Shown in pieces: positions 23,600 to 34,962 of a stretch of DNA of 64,000 nucleotides. The stretch lies in NCBI GenBank assembly GCA_038380795.1, contig CM076275.1:7597001-7661000 (forward strand), written 5' to 3'. The stretch's first letter is position 1. The number at the start of each line of letters is the position of its first letter. A program made the translations under genes and the position numbers. A model generated the notes under the pieces. It ran no database searches. It saw only the letters and a list, made by a program, of their open reading frames with translations, and was not told the DNA's origin. This DNA comes from Pyrocephalus nanus. Taxonomy: Eukaryota; Chordata; Aves; Passeriformes; Tyrannidae.

Positions 23600-26435
23600 A
23601 CTCTGTATTTTCATCAGTGCATTGGTTTGCAGATGAATAGGGGATTATTAAATAAGAGAAAAATTATATTTTGGAAAATGAAAAGATTCCAGTGTCCCTT
23701 CCTGTTCCTCTGCCCTCATCCCCTCAAAGGAACCCAACAACAGAAAGTGATGTGGTCCTTGCTAGCTTCTGCTGAGTATCTGAGATGTGCTTCAGAACAC
23801 AAGATTTGTACATTTCCTTGGGGGAAAAAAAAAAAAGAAGAAAAGAAAACTAAACTAACAAAAAACCCCAAAATGTTGAAAACCAGTCTACAAGCACTCT
23901 GCAAGTGCAGTGTATTTCTGTCGATCATTCGTCACCAGCTCTAATGTCAGTTACTGTATTATTAAAATCTACCCCACTATACAGCCAAGAGTTAAAGAGA
24001 AAGTAATTTGTTGCCACTTGCAGATATACATCACTAGTAAGACGTTAGTTTATATTTATAAGCTGCACATCTGTGAATCAGTTGGCCTCCCCATCTGTTA
24101 ACTGCACCAGTAAACAGTAAGTCTGTGTGCTGCGTATTCCTGCATCCATCACAAATTCTTTCTTTAATTGTATGTTTATGCAACAAACCTCCACTTAAGT
24201 GTATTTAAGAATGTTTTGAACAGTGATAATTAGTTTTTATGACTCAATACTACTCTCCCTAACACTGATTCAACACTATTATTTTAAATAGAGACAGCAC
24301 TTTTCTCTGACAGCGCCAAAGCAGGTTTTCTCCATGAAGCAGAACTGTCCCTACAAAGATATTCCAGGAAAACAAATTTCCTCCCGGTGTTCCCAAGTTA
24401 CCATTACAACATGCACATGGGATACTTCATCTTTTCATAAACTTTTCTTTTAGAAGTTGGTCCCTGAAATAAAACACATTAAGAGCTATCAGCCTACCAA
24501 AAAAAAAAAAAAAAAAAGTTGTGAAAGAGCTTGGGTTGCACTGGTCTGGATAACGGGGCTAGAATTGTCATTTTGGACACACATTCAGCAAGGTACAGTA
24601 CAATTATTATGACACACCTCATGAATCAAGGACACTACTCACCTGTTTAAACTTAACATACCCTCTTACATATATTGATTCCAAGTGCTGTTTCATTTCC
24701 AAGCATTTATGCTTGGGTACTTCACCTAATTTCTGTAAGCAAAAAGCTAATGGAGAAAAAAAAAAAAAAAAAAGAAAGAGCCACAAAGTTATACCTCTTA
24801 CTGTATCTCATTTTACCCAGGAAATATTGCATGCACCTTTTTGCATAATAGGGGATTTTCACAGTGTTTTTCTTGTAATGGCTTTGCAGTGAAGTTGTGT
24901 ACAATATGATGTTCAACTTCATAAAGCATTTAGTTACAGCATTGAGTTTGTTTGAGGAACTGAAAGCACACTTATCTATGTATCATTGTGCTGATGCAAA
25001 TGGCAAAATTTTCCACATGATTAAACATCATTTTCTCAGGGTATTCTGTGTCCAACTGCCTGCTACTCAGTAAATGTTTAGATCAATGCATGGTTGATCC
25101 CAAGTCTTGCAAGCCTAAAATCCTTCCATATCTAAATAAACACATAGGTTTACTCAAGGCCAAAAAAAAAAATGAACTCTGGCAGGATCTGGAAAGAATC
25201 AGCTGGGTTAAAAAAAACCTACTAATTTTTAAAAAACAGACATATGCTTGTAATAATATTATGAACAACGGGTTACGTGTCTGTGTATCTCCTTATTTAC
25301 TCCTTACCAGGAAGGGGTTTCACTTAGGGACTCTTGGAGCAAAAAATGCCCACCAGTGAATGGTGGAGCTCTGCAGAAAGCGCCATTGACTGACAGTAGT
25401 GACGCCCACTGGCACCGCCAGCCCCAGTAGCTGCCAGAAGCTCCCCTGTAGTTGGTCTTCAGCCACCAAGCTGCTCACAAGTCCAGCATCTGTTCTTTGC
25501 TTAACATGACTGGGAGCCGTATGGACACAGTCCTCCTCTCTCATTCCTAGGGGCAGATGCCAGCGTGGTCTTATGTCACTTCCAAGAGAAAAAGCCCTGA
25601 CCTACCCAGTGGCCGTCAGACAAACCAGGATCTTCAAGAACAGCAGGCTTGGCAAACCATGATAATAATTTTTAGAGCGTGTGGCAGCCCAAAGAGAGAT
25701 TTTCCTCGGTAAGTATTGTTATGATTTTGTGTGATTACAGATACGGAGAAAAGTCAGATGGAAATAAGCTTACTGAGGATACGCAAAAATAAAGAGCGCA
25801 AAAAGAAAGAATCACCCTGATTCCATCTCCTACATCCTTTGCTCCCAAATCACCAGCCCCATACACCAACAGTTAAGCTTGGCAGGTAACTGGAGCTCAG
25901 TGCTAAAAGTCATGCAGTCCCCAGCTTCTCTATGAAACTGATGACAAGGGCATCAAATTGATGCTTCTGCCAGAACTGGCCAGAGTACAAAATCTCATTC
26001 CCGAGCAGATGTCAGGTAGGGCGAACATTCAATCTCCACAAGGCTTGGACAAAAATGTAGGACAGCAGCACAGAGGTGAAAGAGGTTTGGTGAAAAGAAC
26101 AGACCCTAAGTCTCCAGCCAAAATATTTCAAAGCAACTTGTGCTGAGGAGGCACAATCAGCAATTCCAGCGAGAAAGAATGTCGGCTTCAGCACACACAA
26201 AAAACCTTCCACTAACATCTCCCAAATGGAAAAGATATTATAAACAACATTCACCTCACTCTCCTCCCTCCCTGTCACAGAAATGACCATGATTCTTTAC
26301 TACATACCTTCAAAAACAGTCCTTTGCAGATGAAAAGAAATAAAATCTAACCTTAAGAAGTACATTCAGAGACCCCCTTTATGCCACCGCTCTGTGTTAT
26401 GGAAAAATGAAGGTAGAAATCTGTTGAAAAACATT
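23600..26435. other. unique spacer with poly-A tracts and an NKX2-type palindrome
   Basis: A-runs lie at 23825-23836, 24499-24517 (19 bases) and 24756-24773 (18 bases). The perfect palindrome CACTTAAGTG at 24192-24201 is two overlapping NKX2-type sites. An octamer is at 24994-25001. Open frames near 25048-25359 and 26012-26290 have no recognisable domain. Confidence 0.5.
24499..24773 (+). repeat. pair of poly-A tracts (19 and 18 bases)
   Basis: A-runs at 24499-24517 and 24756-24773, about 240 bases apart. The sequence between shows no similarity to a SINE that I can recognise, and no target-site duplication is evident. Confidence 0.9.
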
Positions 26436-26499
26436 TCCCTGCTGTATTGTGATTGACATCTGACAGTGCTCAGTGGTGTCCTAACTTGGATGAATTTAA

Positions 26500-26930
26500 A
26501 TGACAAGCTTTCCTTTATAAGTAACAGAGCTCCTTTTACAATAGAACAGCATGATTACTTCATGGAAAGGAAAAAAAGGAAGAATCAAAGTTTTTCTTCA
26601 AATCCCTGGGGGCACCCCTGACCTGCCACAGGGCTACGACCTTCCCTCGTTAATCTATGCAAATCGGATGACTCTAATTTGTGGCACCGATTGCTTTGCC
26701 ACACCTTTAAATTCAGAGATCAGCTATGGGATGATGGCTACATCACACGGAGTTCAGATCACCTTCATGTTGCCAACATTTTTAATGCCATGACAGATGA
26801 CTTCCCCACCATTCTGGGACAAGGCAGTCCACACAGCCCTCCAGACTACTTTTTGATTAACATCGAGACAAAAGCCAGTGGTGTTTTGCCTCCTCGTTTG
26901 TGATTAGCAGCATTGCTGCTGTAAGCATTC
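26500..26930. promoter_or_regulatory. strong candidate conserved non-coding element, possibly an exon
   Basis: High-complexity stretch with an octamer ATGCAAAT at 26657-26664, TGACAGATGA (MEIS-type) at 26791-26800 and a sharp contrast to the repetitive A-rich flank from 27033. Two overlapping + strand frames are open here (26551-26793 and 26679-26903). The second ends in a non-repetitive acidic/proline-containing stretch, but I recognise no family. Without an obvious acceptor/donor pair I favour an enhancer over an exon. Confidence 0.45.
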
Positions 26931-27862
26931 CTAAGCTAGAACCCCTGGGAAGAGTATCAGATCCCAGGTCAAGGCACAGACTGCCAATATCACGGCTTCA
27001 CTAACAGTCACCCAATCGCTTTTATGGACATGAAAAAAAAAAAAAAAAGGGAAAAAAAAAAGGTATTCACTGTAATAAGCACCGGTTCCAACTGAGAGAT
27101 ATTATGTCAAACTCTAAGGCCTGTTTCAAAACTTTCTCCATTCACGTAACTTAATACACTTTGTAAGCCAAAAAGGGCAATATCACAGAAGATGTTCTAT
27201 GTTCACCTTCCACGTCACACAAAGGCCATGGAAGCTATTTTGTCTGGGTTCAGTGCAGTGTGGGGGTTAAACTTTTTGCTTTAAATTGGGTCCTTGTCAA
27301 GAATACACTATTTTTTATTTAACCCTAACCTATTTTATCCCTAGTTTTAACACTTTTCTTGAGTGAGATTTTTCTTCTTCATAGTAATGAAAAAGTGGAG
27401 ATTTTAATTTATACTGAAAAATGTTTTTTTTTCTGTTATCCCCATACACATCTATCCATTCAGAATCTTACTGGAGAGGAAATCTGAAACCTATTTTCCT
27501 GAAAACCAAAAAGCATAGTATAATTAACAAAAAAAAAATCACAAGAATTTAATACATGCCCTATGTGATCCCTCCATTTAATGCCTCTAACAATACACTC
27601 TGGGCAATGATCTTATTTGCTCATGCCTTGCAATTCTGAAGACACCAAACCTGTTAACCATCTTTTCAAACAAACACTGAAGGTTGCCAGTTGTGACAGA
27701 TTTGGACCAGTGTTGATGGTAACATGGGAGTTAGTTAAAGTGATTTGATAAGCTTGTAGCAGCTTGAGGGGCGGTGTCATTCCAAATATGTAAACAACAT
27801 TGTCAGCAACACAGCCCATCAATAAATGCAGCCTGTATCTTGCACAGTCATTATTAAAATTA

Positions 27863-27884
27863 AATAATAATAATAATAATAATA
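27863..27884 (+). repeat. TAA trinucleotide microsatellite
   Basis: About seven uninterrupted copies of TAA/AAT. A simple microsatellite with no sign of function. Confidence 0.9.
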
Positions 27885-28320
27885 GCAATAACATTGAAAA
27901 TCAGAAAGGAAGGCAGGCAGACAAGGAAAAAAAAAAGAAAAAAGTTTCTTTGTCTGTAGCCACAAATCAATGACATATAACATCAGGGTTCACTGAAACA
28001 CTGACAAATGTGTCAGGAACACTTGTTTTTACCATTACTGTATTCTTTACAACTATTAGGACGCAAGTACAAGGTTATTAAAGGCACAAAGGCTAAACAT
28101 ACAGTGACATACTTCACAGGCTCACTCATGCTTTGTGTCAGAGCTTTCACTTTCTATAGAAGTGGATTATCCCATTTTCTCATGCTGATCCAAGTGATCT
28201 CATTACTTACAGAAGAATCCTGGCATACAAGGATCACTTTGCCAGCCACCACTTACAACATCCCAGCAGACTATTTTTAAAGAAAAACTCCCCTATTTTT
28301 CTCCTAATGGCTCTCCTACC

Positions 28321-28343
28321 AAAAAAAAAAAAAAAAAAAAAAA
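28321..28343 (+). repeat. poly-A tract, 23 bases
   Basis: A homopolymer followed by an interrupted A/G-rich tail. No retroposon body or flanking duplication could be recognised. Confidence 0.95.
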
Positions 28344-28770
28344 GGAAAGAAAAAAACAACAACTGAAAATAGCTCCCACAAGGATTTTGGCCTTTGTCAC
28401 TGGGAAGGCCAAATGCAATTATGGAGCCAATAGTTTTTAACTGCTCCCACTCTGATGGCCAATAAGCATTTTGGTATTCCCCCGTCTCCATCCCCTAAGT
28501 AAATTGCTATATATATCCACTGGCAGGCTGCCAGAGCCTTTGGAGGCTCTGCACCACAAGCATGCTCAGTGACTCCTGGCCATCTGGTGAGCTGGCTGCA
28601 TCCCTCCACGATCTGTATCTTCAGGCAGAACCAGCCCCTGGAGTATCTGGGTATGAGCAAGGACCATTTTAGGGGATAGTCTGCCTGTGCTGATTGACAA
28701 GTGACCCATTCCTTTGCTCTGTCCTCAGGAGCTTTTATCAGGAAGTGGATCCCAAAGGTCTTCCAGCGAT

Positions 28771-28798
28771 ATATCATGATATCTATATATCATGATAT
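28771..28798. repeat. tandem palindrome / 12-bp inverted repeat with 4-base loop
   Basis: The 12-base palindrome atatcatgatat occurs twice, separated by ctat. The unit is therefore both a direct repeat and a perfect hairpin. The second copy extends to 14 bases (28786-28799). Confidence 0.9.
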
Positions 28799-28931
28799 AC
28801 AGAAGCCCTTTCCATAAGGTAGGACTTGCCATAGCGGCCCTCAAGAACAGACCTGTAAATTAGTGGGAGAAAGTGCTTTAAATCAACAACAGCTTTCAAA
28901 ACAAACCCTAAAAGCATCTAGGCCCCTATCC

Positions 28932-28975
28932 AACAAAACACTTAAATGCTCATGTAGCTCTAGAGAGGGAAGGCA
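28932..28975. mobile_element. possible fragment of ancient sauropsid repeat
   Basis: 'ggcccctatccaacaaaaca' followed by 'cttaaatgctcatgta' resembles 'gggcctgatcctgcaaaca cttatgcacatgctta', a repeat end I recall from sauropsid genomes. It is short and diverged. It lies next to a MIR-like copy. Confidence 0.42.
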
Positions 28976-29014
28976 GCTCACCAAATATGCACAGATGCTT
29001 GATAGCCAGATTCA

Positions 29015-29125
29015 CTTTCCACAGCTCTGCCACAGGCTCATCTGTAACCTCGTACAAGTGATTTGAGCCCTGCCCTGCCATGCTTCATTTCCTCCAGCTG
29101 TAAAGCTGGGAAAGTCTTCCTGAGT
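29015..29125 (+). mobile_element. MIR-like SINE fragment (sense)
   Basis: From 'acagctctgccac' through 'tgtaacctcgtacaagtgatt' to 'cttcatttcctccagctgta' and 'aagctggga', the order of words follows the MIR core: gctctgccac, gtgaccttgggcaagt, cctcagtttcctcatctgta, aaatgggga. Conserved order over about 100 bases makes this a confident ancient SINE despite high divergence. Confidence 0.72.
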
Positions 29126-32100
29126 TTCAGTGTTGTGAATATTGTCTTATATACTGGATGCTTCTCCATCAGCCAGATATTGGGGTGATGAATTACACAG
29201 AGATGCTCATGCATTTAACTACATATATTGAGATTCTTCCTCAAACCCCACATACAATTTCATGGGAATTTCCCCTGCAAGTAAAAGTTTGCTGGATCTT
29301 TAACAGGACACTGAGTAACGTGGGTAAAACTGGCAAGGGAAAAAAAAATTCTATCCTGCTTTTGCTAATGGGTAATCCTAAAACTCTGTCAATGTTTAGG
29401 ATGTTATGATGTGGTTCAAAGCTAACTGCAGGGGAATTAGTTCTTTAACTTCAATTCAAGGGCCTTTTCACTAAGGAAACAGACCACACTGGTTTGCTTC
29501 CCTGTTTCAGATGCATAAGAAGTCCTTATTATAAATTCACATATTAGAGGGAGAATGATCCTGCGAGATTTAAGAAATAGTGATTTGTAAAAAAATTTCC
29601 AAAGGACTGGATGCAGAGTATTAATATCCAGAGAGGAAGATCTAGTGGATAGGGAACTGCCCAGGAATTTAGAAGATATGAGATGTAGAAAAGGATCCCA
29701 GCTTAAATACAGGCTTTGGAGAATTGGTTTAATCTCTCCAGAAAAATATCAATAAAATAGCACATCACTAATTCAGAGGGGACATAATCCATTAAGGTAT
29801 TTCAGGTAGACTTGAAATAACAGATGTTTCATCCATGATACTCTCACTTTTTCTTTTCCTGACTTGCAGCCTATCTAAACTCCATTGATTCCTAAATCTC
29901 TGCCTGAACTGGTATTAAAATCCCCTTGACAGTGCAACTAGAGGATAAAGACATCTAATTCAGAAAGGGTATATTGACTGCCACTGCCATGAGAGATTGG
30001 TGACCCTGAAGAGGATACATTGGCTTGAGATGGTTTGGGAAAAGCAGAGCTGCACAGTTGCCTTTGCCAGTCCATGGCTCAGCAACCTCCCAACAGCAAC
30101 CACGGGGAGATAAAAACACGCAGGAAAAGCCATCCACAGAACTGAGCAATGCTGCCTAACAGTTGCCAAGTACTACTTGAAAAGAAGCAAAATTTACCAT
30201 CACAGACTGGAGCAGCAATGCCTGTTTGTTGTAATTAAATGATTAGTTCCACTTCCAAGCTAAGACTGGAGCCAAAGCACTCACATGGCCTATGCAGTTC
30301 CAATCTAAGGGGCTCCATGCACAGACCGCTGTGCTTCACTGCCCCCAGCTCCAAGCCCTCTGGGAGTGCAGATGAAGAGCTGCATTTCACAGGCAGCACA
30401 ATCAGAAACCATTGCTGGTTCTCGAGGTGCTGCTGCAATCCACATGTTAAAAAGGGTTTCAGTTCAAGCAGTAGTGATTAATTGAAGGGAAGCTGTGTTC
30501 CTGCCCCTCCCATGGCATCTGAGCCTACCTTACCTCTGAAGTAACAAGGGGTTAAGATTTGCCGCAAACGTACCACCTACATTTTTAAGGTTATAAAAAT
30601 GGGATGCTTACACTTTTCCTAACCCCTCACCAATGACCAGACCCATATGTAAATTTCACACAGTAGTATTTAGTAGCATAATTAATCCCTACTTTATGTT
30701 ATGAGTAATATTTCCTATTCCCGACCCTGCAACGTCCTTTAAGAAGATCCATGTTCCAATTAGACTAGCCCATCGGCACTCTTTTAATGAGCAGATTAAT
30801 CATTCAGATGGGTACAATGGTGTCATCACAGGTTTTAAATATGATAATCTACATCCTAATGGTGCTGCAAAAGCCTTGGCTCACAGCAAAAAAAAGGTAG
30901 GCAAAAATTGGTGATACTTTCTTTTTTGTTCTCTTTCTTTTTCCATATGACTCAAGACGTGAGAATACTTGTGCAATGCAGAAAGTGCAGCAAGAGGCAG
31001 CTCAAAGAGAGGGGCTGTTGAGCAGCATGGTAATTCAGGTGCAATAATTGTTTTGCAAGAGCAGAGAGATCTTCTGGTCCCTGAAAAACCTTCTGTCATG
31101 ATGAGCAAAAGTTTCAGATCTGTCTTGTCAGCCTAAGACATCAGCTCTGCCCTTACAGCCTTTTCTCAACACTTACTTAAAACACATCCAAAATGTAAGA
31201 CTGTCATTCAGAAATTCATTTAATTTTAATAATAATGGAGGTCTTTTCAGATAATGCCAACTTCACCATTTCCAAAGGCAAACTGGATATTTTCAAAGAA
31301 AATAGAACCTATTATATTTATATAAAGGCCAAAAAAAAAGGGGGAGAGGGGTGGGGAAGACAAAAAATTCATCCAAACTACAGTATACAGGCTCAAGTCC
31401 ATGCAAAAAAAAAGCTAGTATAGGTTTTCCTGCACAAATGCAATCCACGAAAAAGCTCCTATTAGAACTAGGAGTGCCAGAATTATAAACCCAGGACCAT
31501 CCTCCATCTCTACTCTCAGTGCAAGAGTTAAAAATCTTATGTGCTGCACCACTCCTTAACCATGGTTTTGTACTCATGGAGCTTATTTTAGCAACTGGTA
31601 GAAGTTACATCTGCTTTTCCATCTCTTAAGCTTGTATTAGTAAGAAAACCCCTGCAGAACATCAGCTCCTCTGCAGACACAAAACATTGATTTACACTGT
31701 CATTGATTTTGATGTAGCCAGAAAAGAACGAACAACTCAACTCATCCAGAGGTTGTCTTTTAAACCCAGCAAGAAAAGGATTGTGGTGGATACTTGCCTA
31801 TGGAAAAGGTAACTGCCAACCATGATCCATTTCTGAGGACTGTCCTCTTGTAAATAGTCCCCATGATGTCATGACCAAAGTCTGAGTAATTCTTTCATCA
31901 CTGTCTGAGGATGAACTGAGTAAGGGACATAAAATTTGGACTTATCTCTAATATGCCCACACACAGTCTATGGCAGAAAGCAACCAAATTCTGCCTCAAG
32001 ATGTCTCAACTTCATTAAAACACGTTTCTGGTGCAAAGGAGTTTTTATTTCTTATCATTAAAGCAAAATCTCTTCTTCAGCAGCCAAAACCTACTCTCCA

Positions 32101-34585
32101 AAGTCACTGTCAACAGAGTGATTGCGCTTTTCAGATCACTTTTTCAGTTAATTGCTGTCTAAAGCCTCCTTGTTTTGCTCAGATATGTAACTGTAAGAAT
32201 CAGTCATCCTACTCAACTAAATTGTATCCTTCTTGGCCCTTCATCCTGCAGGATCTGATCCGGCTCTCCTTGACTACAAAGTCGACTGGATTAGAGCCAT
32301 TTTGCATAACACCAGCAGAGGATTAGGTATTTCAGTCAGGTCTTCAGGTGTACTGCCTGAACTCAGTCTGAAATTGCCTGCTTCAGATAGGCTGATGCAG
32401 AGAACTGTTTGCATACAGAAGGAAGCGCTGAAATTATAAAAAGCAGTCTTGTGACCATGTACTTGCTGGGCTAGGAGACATTATTCTTACTAATGCACCT
32501 TTGCTAATGTCCACATCACAAGGATATTTTTTTTTTTTAGCATAACACTAATGTTAGTTGTCCATTATGGCATCTGGAGTCATAATGGCCAAAGAATCCC
32601 TACAGTGAAGGAGCAAAAGGAACAACACTGAGAGAGAAACTCCTACACTGATTATGGGAATGTTGCTGTGGCAAAATTTTTTTGTAATTACTTTAAAAAA
32701 ATATATATATCTTTTTGCACTGCAATAATTTCTGCTCATTTTGCAAATTCAGGAAATTACTCACAAGGCAGCACTTCAGAAGCACTTAGGAAAACCAGCC
32801 TCAATCCTCAGATGGTCCCTGCAACATTCCTCTTACAGATATCCCCCTACGCTCACCCTGGCTGGCTTTTCTGCAGCAATGGATTCCTCTGCATCTGACA
32901 GGAGGATCAGATTGTAGCTGTCACTCTTTGCTGAGGCTTTAACTAACACTATCTGTGCAACTCTAGAAACCACATCAAATTGCAGTTTTTCCTGATTTTA
33001 TAGTAATTTGCATAATAGGTCACCGTTAGCACACTGTGCTGAAGGAGAAACAGCTCAACTGAAATCTACCTTGAATGCTTGCATTAAAATATGCTCCATT
33101 TTTTCCCCTCTGCCCTTAGTTCTGTCAGCTCAGGAGTGAATTAAGGAAATACATATGTAAACAACTATAAAAAATGCAAAAAATAATTATAAAATTAGTT
33201 CTAGATGCATAATCCAGTGTGATTCATGTTATGTTCCCACCGTGATCCCAGTTCCAGAAGAGTTAATCAACCATAGCAACCTTCTAATCAGAGCAGTGAA
33301 CTAATGATCCTATTTCTGAGTAATACCAGTCAGATAAGGCTCTCAAAAGGTAGTTAACATCACTTTGGTGGAAAGGCATGACAAGTGCAAGTTCTAGCAG
33401 TGAGTAATGCATCATTCATGCCCCCTCTCGTTCTGACATTTTAACGTTATCTTGTTTTACTGTGTCGGCCTAACACTGCCACTGCTGGCAAATTAAACTG
33501 TGAACTTACAAAGTGGGTGGCAATAAATACAAATTATGAGAGTTCAAAAGATGTCCCTGGAGGTGTACTGCCAGACATGGAATGTCTCTGGCTTTTCTGT
33601 CACATAGCAATAGACAAGACAAAGTGTAGCATGAGCTGAAAAAAAGAATTAACTACATCATGGTGAAAAATGAGAGGAAAAAGAAAAGAAAAAGAGAAAG
33701 AAAAAAAAAGGAAACCAAATAAAAGGGATGTAAAGGCAGTGCAGGAATGAACAAAAAAGCATACCTTTGGAATATAAAATATAACTCTATTTCACCTTGC
33801 AGAACAAAAAGCCATGTAAATTAGGAACCAACATATGCCTCTTAGAAACATCAACCAACTATTAAATGTCATCAATGTTATTACAAAGGTAAGCCTCTCC
33901 TCCTGAAGAAATTGCCTCACAAAACCAGCAGCAGCATGATGTTGCAGCATTTGTGTCTTTAGCAGAAATTCAGAACATCCCACTGCACTTACTCACACTA
34001 ACAAAGATTTCACATTTTGTGTTGACTTAAATACATGAGGCAAAATCCTGCTCTTGTTGTCAGGAGAGAAAAAAAAAAAAAAAAGTAAAAAAATTGAGAG
34101 AACTGCCTGAGGTGACAGCAAGGAAATCAGAAAAAGGCTCCTTGCACAGCCTTTTCTATTTTGTATAGGGAGTAGGGAGATAACAGGAGCCATGAGTTTC
34201 CCACTTGTAGCCCCCAACTCCCAGGAGGTTGGTGACCCCCTCTGCCCCACTGAGCCAGGACCCAATACACAGTGTATCACTCGTATTGCAGACTTACTAG
34301 AACAGAAAAAGTTAACATTTCTTCCTCCCCACAGGAAGATAAAACTTTCCATGCTATTAATGGGGTCAGAAAAAATCCTTGATTTTTAATATACCCAAAC
34401 CATGAAGCTTATTCAACTTGGTCTAACACCACTAATGAATCTTATAAAACATTTTATCTCCCCCGCCCATGTTCACAAACCACTCACATGAGGCTTGAAA
34501 ATCACAATAACATCTTCCCAAAGTGCAGATATCACTCACACCATATGCAGCACAACTCTTTATTTTTCCCTATAAACTATTGGTT
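29126..34585. other. long unique spacer, no gene seen
   Basis: About 5.4 kb without credible coding sequence. It includes an octamer at 33006-33013 and a small hairpin of ccattatg / cataatgg arms at 32562-32569 and 32581-32588. It also has a purine-rich tract of about 45 bases near 33670-33715, G-runs near 31340-31356 and an A-run at 34069-34084. Open frames are all under 120 codons and overlap frames on the other strand. Confidence 0.5.
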
Positions 34586-34589
34586 TCAT

Positions 34590-34870
34590 TGAAACTCATT
34601 AGCATCACCTGTGTTAATTACACTAGCAAACCAATCAACAGCTCCTTCTTAATTAGGTTTTCTTTATTAAAGCCGGAAATTACCAAGGAGACAAAAGTCA
34701 ACTGGGGAAATTATGTGAAAAGGAGTGTTTATGCCAAATTACCATACAAAATATAATAAGGAAAGGAAACTCAGTTTGTTTACAGGAATAACAAACAATA
34801 TTAATTTTCAAGGTCACTGGCACAATTATTAATTACCTGTCTTACATTTTATTGTGATAGTTTAGTCTGC
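34590..34870. promoter_or_regulatory. candidate enhancer-like element (homeodomain, forkhead, NR5A/ERR motifs)
   Basis: Contains TTAATTA at 34614-34620, TTAATTAGG at 34649-34657, a forkhead TGTTTAC at 34777-34783, an exact extended nuclear-receptor half site TCAAGGTCA at 34808-34816 and ttattaattacctg near 34827-34840. The mix of several motif classes in about 280 bases of unique sequence is enhancer-like. Confidence 0.42.
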
Positions 34871-34904
34871 AGGGGCAGGGGTAGCTCATAAAAAAAACCC
34901 CTTT

Positions 34905-34962
34905 GGAGTGCGGCTGCTCTGCGTTTCAGCTGCCGCAGTCGCTGCCGATGACGTGCACAGTG
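34905..34962. promoter_or_regulatory. small CpG cluster with CRE/ATF-like site
   Basis: Five CpGs lie within about 45 bases, and GATGACGTGCAC at 34947-34958 contains the ATF/CREB half site TGACG. A GTG-initiated frame (34908-35171) begins here but has no recognisable content. The cluster sits immediately beside the homeodomain/forkhead-rich stretch and may be part of the same element. Confidence 0.33.

Larger units (their letters stand above)
26931..28930. other. A-rich spacer with microsatellite and palindromic repeat
   Basis: A-runs lie at 27033-27048 and 28321-28343 (23 bases), and a TAA microsatellite at 27863-27884. Two copies of the palindrome atatcatgatat (28771-28782 and 28787-28798) are separated by four bases. 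Open frames such as 28397-28777 on the - strand are unremarkable. Confidence 0.55.

Noticed and set aside
31335..31356. G-rich run as a quadruplex
   Set aside because: Only three G-runs of sufficient length.
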